Source: Coriolopsis trogii
Taxonomy: Eukaryota > Basidiomycota > Agaricomycetes > Polyporales > Polyporaceae
Assembly (NCBI GenBank): GCA_020543525.1
Contig: JAHYIO010000001.1
Coordinates: forward strand, 2,046,001-2,110,000
Reading direction: 5' to 3'
DNA length: 64,000 nucleotides
Notes under the pieces: generated by a model
Told to the model about the DNA's origin: nothing
Databases searched by the model: none
What the model saw: only the letters and a program-made list of their open reading frames with translations
Shown: piece after piece, positions 58,593 to 64,000 of the stretch
How the letters are laid out: each line of letters starts with the position of its first letter
Numbering within the stretch: the first letter of the stretch is position 1
Made by a program: the position numbers and the translations under genes

Positions 58593-59746
58593 TCACCAGT
58601 GCCCTATTTCAACCTGGCTCCTGTCAAATCCAAGCTCCTTCCATGAGTTCCCGCTTTCGTGCATGCCGGATGGAAATCCCACGAAGCCAACGTGCTTGTA
58701 GGCCGAGGCCGCCGCATAGTTGTTATGCGCGACATACAGTACAACCGCAGCCTTTGTCCTCAGAAATCTATCAAGGCCCAACTTGGTCAGTATGTATATC
58801 TAGGGCACCAACCAGAACGTGAAACTGACTCTTGACAGACATAGCGGACCAAGCGTTCAGCGCACCCACGAGACCTCCATTGCGGCTTTGTATAGACTTT
58901 GGTGATTCCGGCGACTGTATCCGCAACTCGCGTTACAGCGACAATAGACGTAATCTCAGGTACCTCCCCTGTGCCTTGAACTTCGTGGACCCAAAGCTGT
59001 CCTCTGGCAATCAGGAGCTGCGCTTCGCGGGCCGCTTCCTCGTACGACATGATGAATGGAGCCTGTGATATAGATCTGTCAGATCGGAGGCATAATCAAG
59101 GGACGGCGTATGTGCGATGAGCACTGACAGATTGAAGCGCAAAGCCATGACATAGCTCTGCTACATTGTCGACGTCGCTCGTAATGGCAAGACGCAAGGA
59201 GGATGTGACCGTGACGTTGTCCCTGGGCAGCAAGTCGCGGTTGCGGAGGCTTGCCTTGTTGCAGTACATGAGTTCGGCATGGTAGTAAACTGACTTGGCG
59301 TCAAGTTTAATGCCAGTCTCCACTGTCCACAGGTCTGCGAAAGCATGGGCTACTTCATCCACAGCGAAGACAGAGAAGACCCTTTCCGGTGCAACACTCA
59401 TGCGGAGTGAATGCACCATAGCCAACATGTATGGGCGAACGAAGGCATCCACGAGAGTTGATGTTGGGAGAGGGGTAAATATGAAGATGGGATGGTTGCC
59501 GAGTGGTCCAGTCGTACAAGAGAGAACGAATGCGATGGTCGTGGGACCATTCCCCGAGTCCGTGCGGGTCCATGCCACGATCCAAAGGTTAGCGACATCC
59601 TGTACCATGGGAGAATTCGCCAGCTCGTCGGCCATCGCATACATTATATTTGAGGAGCAGGGATTGTTGCTGAATGCTTCCCACACCGTGGATGGGAGCT
59701 CTGTGGCGGCGTGGAATGTGGTAATAGAGAAGGACGAGTCAGACAT
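58593..59746 (-). CDS. GNAT-family N-acetyltransferase with an extended N-terminal domain
   Basis: Acetyl-CoA-dependent transferase of unknown substrate. Exons (minus): 59746-59105, 59062-58830, 58767-58593; 1050 nt, 349 aa. The C-terminal 130 residues carry the GNAT fold: VTRVADTVAGITKVYTKPQW followed by RSRGCAERLVRYVC, the acetyl-CoA pyrophosphate loop with an RxxGxA-type signature (here RSRGCA), then VVLYVAHNNYAAASAYKHVG. The N-terminal 214 residues (MSDSSFSITTFHAATELPST onward) are encoded by one exon and resemble the partner domain of fungal GNATs of this type. The intron 58768-58829 has donor GTCAGT and branch CTGAC. The gene faces POP3 across 848 bp. Confidence 0.85.
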
Positions 59747-60594
59747 ACTAGATGCAAATCGACGGTAAGGAGGTGCCCAGTGTGTCTGAGCGAGTCAGCA
59801 CCATCGTCGTTTTATAGAGAAATGCATGTCATGCTAAGGCCATATGGGACAGGTACGTGATCTGAACACCTGGGACGGTCATTACATGAAATGGCAGATG
59901 TGTCTGACCGTTGGTGTCAGCTGTGTCTGACCATTGGTGTCAGACGTAGGCGCGGTAAAGACCACGTAGATGTAGCAGACAGTAGCATTCAGTGAGATTT
60001 CGAGGCGCGCGAAGTTGTTTCCCATGCCTCGAGCATGCAACGTCAATCTGTATAGTAATGGATTTCGTGCTCCTTTGTATTCCGGTTTGATCGAAATGCA
60101 GCTCTGAGATTGCTGAGTGGGGAACTTCGAGAACCTGAGAAACTTCAAAAAATACTAGTTAGCTCGCACTGTTGTTCTCCCAGTCCGAATTTGATGTGAT
60201 GCATGATCTTACACTGGAACTGTCCGCAAACTAGAGGACTTGGGCCATTTCCCGAGGATTCTATGCGTGAATTTGGTAATTGTGCATAACGTGCAGCACG
60301 CCAAAGATCTCAGAAGATGTTCTTGACTCAGATTACAGGCTTTTTCATCGATTTGCAGCCGTGTTTCAACAATAGATGGTATGGATGGAATGTTGGATGT
60401 GGCGAAATGAGAACAGGGTCAGGTCACATTAAGCGCCTACACGCAGAGGTCGCGCCTCCTCGGGATTTTCCGAGCTCCTCGCCGTCTTTCCACTCACTAC
60501 TGCTTGGTGAGTGTAGGGTATAACGAGCTTTCCTCCCTTCAACAGTGAGTCAGTTCCCTATATGGGAGGAACAAGGGCCTAATAATCACTAGCA
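59747..60594. other. Divergent intergenic region between GNAT and POP3
   Basis: 848 bp without a supported gene; contains the 22 bp duplicated element at 59899-59943. Confidence 0.5.
59899..59943 (+). repeat. Two-copy tandem repeat, 22 bp unit with one mismatch
   Basis: TGTGTCTGACC(G/A)TTGGTGTCAG occurs at 59899-59920 and 59922-59943, a 23 bp period. It lies about 155-200 nt upstream of the GNAT start codon. The unit has partial internal symmetry (TCTGACC...GGTGTCAG), so it could be a pair of binding sites; that is inference. Confidence 0.75.
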
Positions 60595-61677
60595 ATGTCA
60601 GGGAATATCGCGCGCGCTCACACCAGTCAAACCAATAGAGCCAAGGTCCGTCTCGAGCCGGATCGCAAGGCCGTCGTCAAGAGCGTCGTAGAGAACCCTT
60701 TTCGCGTGCAATGGTGAGTCAGAGACAGGCTAAACTGATCCTTGATTGATGCTCCTTCTCCAGGCCCTCCGTGCCCGTCAACGTTCAAAATGCGATTCTG
60801 GCTTCTATCGTCCACATGCTCGACGGCGTCGCAGAGTACAATGTCTCCAAAGAGCGTGCAAGTAGGAGAAAGAGGCGCTCCCGTGGCTCTCATGGTGGTT
60901 CCTCAAAGAAGGCGAAGACTGTTCATGGAGACTCGACAGGTGCTTCCTCCTCTGCTACGGCTATGGAGGTCGACGAAGTCGATAGCGGGATACCCGATGA
61001 ACCCGCCGTGCTCAACTATGTGACTGTGGGGATCAACGAAGTCACCAAAGAGTTGGAAAACTTCGTGCAAACCCACCGTAGAACCGTCACCACGCATGCA
61101 GCAGATCAAGCCCCCATGTCTAAGCCTACGGCTTCCGCACCTCTTGGAATTGTAATCGCGTGCCGGGGCGACATCGATTCACCACTTCTCATCGAACATC
61201 TGCCCAATCTGGTGGCAGCATGTAACTCCACGCGCATGTATGGTGCGTCCTCATCGGAATCCGTTGGCCAAGGAGGCACATGGCTTGTCCCGATGTCAAA
61301 GGGGGCCGAAGTGACTCTCGCAGAGGCCATGGGCTTGAGGCGCGTTTCTGTCCTGCTCGTTGAGGTAAGCCCCATGACCACTTGCATGCTGGCCGTCTCC
61401 CGCTTACAGATTCACTTAGGCCACGGCTCCAAGATTTTCCGTTCTGGCGTCTCTCCTCGAGAACGTTTCGATCCCGACAGCTCCCTGGTTATCATTACCC
61501 CCCACAAACCCGTCGCTTTCGTTGGTTCCGACGCACATCAAGCAACTTCGTACCACGGCTCCCAAAGACATGAAGGCTGCGAAGGAGCGGCGTGCGAAAG
61601 AGCGCGCTGCTGCCAAAGAATGTCGAAGGACCTATCGGAGAATCCCTAAGCGAGTTACACTATCTGCGACGGTTTGA
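60595..61677 (+). CDS. POP3: RNase P/MRP protein subunit POP3
   Basis: Protein subunit of RNase P and RNase MRP, involved in 5' maturation of tRNA and rRNA processing. Exons: 60595-60713, 60764-61364, 61420-61677; 978 nt, 325 aa. The diagnostic N-terminus is present: RKAVVKSVVENPFRVQWPSV then PVNVQNAILASIVHMLDGVAEY. A Lys/Arg-rich low-complexity insert follows (about 70-110). The L7Ae/L30e-like core is seen in NYVTVGINEVTKELENFV, APLGIVIACRGDIDSPLLIE and LRRVSVLLVEATAP. The C-terminus is highly basic (KAAKERRAKERAAAKECRR), suited to RNA contact. Start ATG at 60595 is unambiguous. Confidence 0.87.
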
Positions 61678-62157
61678 GTATATATGTACTTATTTTCTCT
61701 CTCTCCCCTATCATGCGTATCTTGTAGCTACTGTACCATGCATACCTTGAAAAGCCGTTTGGCGTAGAATAATTCCAGCGCTTTTGGAAGCGTCGTCGCT
61801 GCGGCGCTCTTCCGAGTCACTCGCGCGATACTTGATGATGGTGGTAGCAAACGACAGGGCCTATGCCATGTCCAGTTCTCGCGATAACAAAGAATCACCA
61901 AGCTACTGAATTTGCTACAGCCATGTCGGTACGAGGAGCCGAGTTGCAGTAGCTCCGGAATGATGCCCCTACCATATCGAGCTTGCCGTCACTGGTGCAG
62001 TGGCATCACAACTCTGTCAGGACTGTCACGTTCGCATTGCCACCGAACACCCGGTCTGGTAGCCTGTTCAGCGATAGAGGCGACCTCTCCTACCGCTCGT
62101 CAATCAAGACAATAGGTCAAACCCAACAGACCAGCGCTGAATACGCAGTCGCAGGCC
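61678..62157. other. Intergenic, upstream of DCD1
   Basis: 480 bp; no gene seen. Contains the POP3 3' end and the DCD1 promoter. Confidence 0.5.
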
Positions 62158-63609
62158 ATGTTCGTCGCTGTTGTCGGAACACGCTTGGCAGGCAAATCGA
62201 CTGTGCAGACTTACCTTGTGAAGCACAAGGGCTTCATTCCGGTCAAAATATTGATGAACTCATCTTACAAGGTATGTAGGACCCTCAGCCTCATGTGATG
62301 ACATTGATGATAAGTTGTAGCACAACAGGGTCGAAACGATGTGAACTCAGATGACGGGAGTACCGTTCTGCCCACAGGTGACGATGAGGACGCTACGTTT
62401 GGGATTAATGGCGAGCTGGACCGACTCCCAACGTCCGAGCATGAGTTTTACAATCCCAACAGAGTCTCCTTCCTCACGATGGTTTCACCCATATCATCTT
62501 GTCTCCCATCCCCCGCTCCTGGACAAGAACACTCTCAGCCATTGTTGTTCCGCTCCCCGTCGGAACTTCTGGCCCACGTCACTAAGAACTGGCGGACAAA
62601 CTTTGTGACCCTCGATCTTCACACTCGAGAAGTCCTGGCAGAATTCTTGACTCGCCCATTTGTCCTAGTCGTCAGCGTTGACGCGCCTCTACTCATGCGG
62701 TACAGGCGTAATATGGACTGGTTCGTGGCAGTACCCGCAACTACCACATCATGCTTACAAAACGGCTTAGGTCGGAGGCAAGCCATTCTCTGGAAGAGTT
62801 CATCAAGGAACACGACATGTTCTACTACGGCCCGGCAGGACATGGCCAGGACACCCCCAGTCCTCAGAAGGTGACCTTCGAACATTCTTCCAAGACCTCC
62901 TTCCGGAGCTTGAACGAGATCGCGAGTGTTCACATCATCAACTCTTTTGAGACGCTGTCGGGCTTGTATGACCACCTAGACGAGGTGGATCTCCTCGATC
63001 CGGAACGACTCCGACCAGGATGGGACACCTACTTCATGGAGCTTGCATCCTTGGCCTCTCAGCGTTCTAACTGCATGAAACGGCGTGTCGGCGCGATTCT
63101 TGTCCGCAATAAACGCGTTGTGTCTACGGGGTAAGACATCCTGACATCCGTATGCCCGCCGACGTTGATGAACACCGTACAGATATAACGGTACCCCACG
63201 CGGACTCACAAATTGTAACGAGGGTGGCTGCACACGTTGCAACAGTGCGAGTGAAACGTCAGACGAGTGCCTTTGTTTGCACGCGGAAGAGAATGCGCTA
63301 CTGGAAGCAGGCCGGGAGAGAGTCGGAGACGGCTCTGTCTTGTACTGCAATACGTACGTGATGGTTTCTTTTCCAGGCATCAGAGCCACCCATCAATTTG
63401 CCGTCCGTACCAGCTGCCCTTGCTTGAAGTGCACAATCAAAATAATCCAAACTGGCGTAAAAGAAGTTGTCTACAACTTGAGCTACAAAGTGTACGTGTG
63501 ATTGTTTGTCCCTCTAGTCACCTGGCTGATGACTTGTAGCGATGATGCCTCAGCAGCGCTGTTCATGGAAGCTGGTGTCGTGCTGCGCCGTCATGCGATG
63601 CCTGCTTGA
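62158..63609 (+). CDS. DCD1: Deoxycytidylate (dCMP) deaminase
   Basis: Converts dCMP to dUMP, feeding dTMP synthesis; zinc-dependent. Exons: 62158-62271, 62329-62720, 62771-63130, 63183-63353, 63414-63491, 63540-63609; 1185 nt, 394 aa. The N-terminal fungal extension has a P-loop-like sequence at residues 7-15 (GTRLAGKST) and a nucleotide-kinase-like domain of about 200 residues. The deaminase domain starts at RPGWDTYFMELASLASQRSN. The zinc and catalytic motif is LCLHAEENALLEAG (His, and Glu as proton shuttle), with the two Cys ligands in NTCPCLKCTIKIIQ. YNGTPRGLTNCNEGGC matches the family. The exon-2 acceptor at 62328 was chosen over 62320 because only it keeps the frame open. Confidence 0.93.
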
Positions 63610-63697
63610 TCAGTAATTTCACCGTTCTATCTGTCACGATACATTGTGTATCCGTATATCGTACACCCGAGCACAATCTTCTTGTGGTCCACCACCT

Positions 63698-64000
63698 TCA
63701 ATCTCCCAGTATCAGCTTGACATTCTGCTCGATATCCCACTTAGGCTCTGCCAAGAATGCGACGGAGCCACCCACCCTCCCCAGCGTCGCCGACAGCGCC
63801 AACCATACCGCATCCTCGTTTTTCTCGCTGAGCGCGATGTATAGCTCCCTGGCGCACGTCTGGAGGTCCTCATGGGCTTGGCTATGCAGGAACCTCCGGA
63901 AGAGCACAATGACTTCCCAGTTTGTCGTGTCTTGAGCCTGCACGCCCTTCGCTGCGGCCGTCATCGTTGTGATAATCGCACGATACAGCCTGTGCGAGTG
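63698..64000 (-). CDS. Partial unknown gene, C-terminal exon, running off the window
   Basis: An open frame enters from the right edge (64000) and ends at a TGA/TAG-type stop at 63698. It encodes at least 100 residues of helical sequence (EVIVLFRRFLHSQAHEDLQT, ARELYIALSEKNEDAVWLAL) and ends with AEPKWDIEQNVKLILGD. The amphipathic helices suggest a HEAT-type repeat protein, but I cannot name it. The gene converges on DCD1, whose stop is only 88 bp away, so their 3' ends likely overlap. Confidence 0.6.
   Translation of the reverse strand, partial: HSHRLYRAIITTMTAAAKGVQAQDTTNWEVIVLFRRFLHSQAHEDLQTCARELYIALSEKNEDAVWLALSATLGRVGGSVAFLAEPKWDIEQNVKLILGD

Overview
The window looks like nuclear DNA of a filamentous basidiomycete (class Agaricomycetes, probably a wood- or litter-decaying lineage). 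Genes are compact and packed on both strands. Almost every coding sequence is cut by many 45-70 nt introns with GT(A/G)NGT donors, short branch motifs such as CTAAC or CTGAC, and (C/T)AG acceptors. Protein content fits as well: a CAS1-type polysaccharide O-acetyltransferase, a fungal CDC3 septin, a BCK1 MAP kinase kinase kinase and secreted pectinesterases. No plasmid, phage, CRISPR, rRNA or convincing tRNA feature was seen. Gene models below were spliced by hand. Nearly all have a total exon length divisible by three and a clean reading frame.

Layout. 1-4073 (minus): partial LSC1 (succinyl-CoA ligase alpha), then an MTR10/transportin-SR importin. 4590-6312 (minus): CDC3-type septin. 7171-7546 (minus): small unknown gene. 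7932-9128 (minus): nitrilase. 9386-10327 (minus) and 10499-11279 (plus): divergent pair, mitoribosomal mS35/RSM24 and a CZIB (DUF866) zinc protein. 11485-13807 (minus): IQ-motif fungal protein with several microexons. 14181-18830 (minus): BCK1-like MAPKKK. 19789-22010 (minus): GID8 and RRP15. 22398-30740 (plus): ankyrin-DIL protein, a dienelactone-hydrolase-like/NTF2-like protein, and a rhomboid protease. 30973-33859 (minus): tandem pair of extended SDR reductases with identical exon lengths. 34757-45865 (plus): CAS1, STS1/Cut8, a PPR-like protein, a REX4-like protein lacking catalytic residues, and an unknown coiled-coil protein. 46476-50388 (plus): tandem pectinesterases. 51814-64000 (mixed): VTA1, a classical SDR, an arrestin-domain protein, a GNAT, POP3, dCMP deaminase DCD1, and a partial unknown gene at the edge.

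Most genes are housekeeping and unrelated in pathway: nuclear import, septin ring, cell-wall-integrity signalling, GID ubiquitin ligase, ribosome biogenesis, ESCRT, RNase P/MRP and dCMP metabolism. The accessory parts are the two tandem duplications. The reductase pair and the pectinesterase pair each carry TATA boxes close to the start codon, which suggests regulated, possibly substrate-induced expression.

The most unusual signals are: (1) many microexons (3, 5, 6, 9, 12 and 13 nt), two of them conserved between the pectinesterase paralogues; (2) a GC-AG intron in only one of the two pectinesterases; (3) a REX4-family protein whose catalytic Asp/Glu motif is replaced by Ser-Thr-Thr-Ser; (4) two loci where coding signal switches frame near the 5' end without a visible intron. 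I did not find a convincing new multi-gene system.
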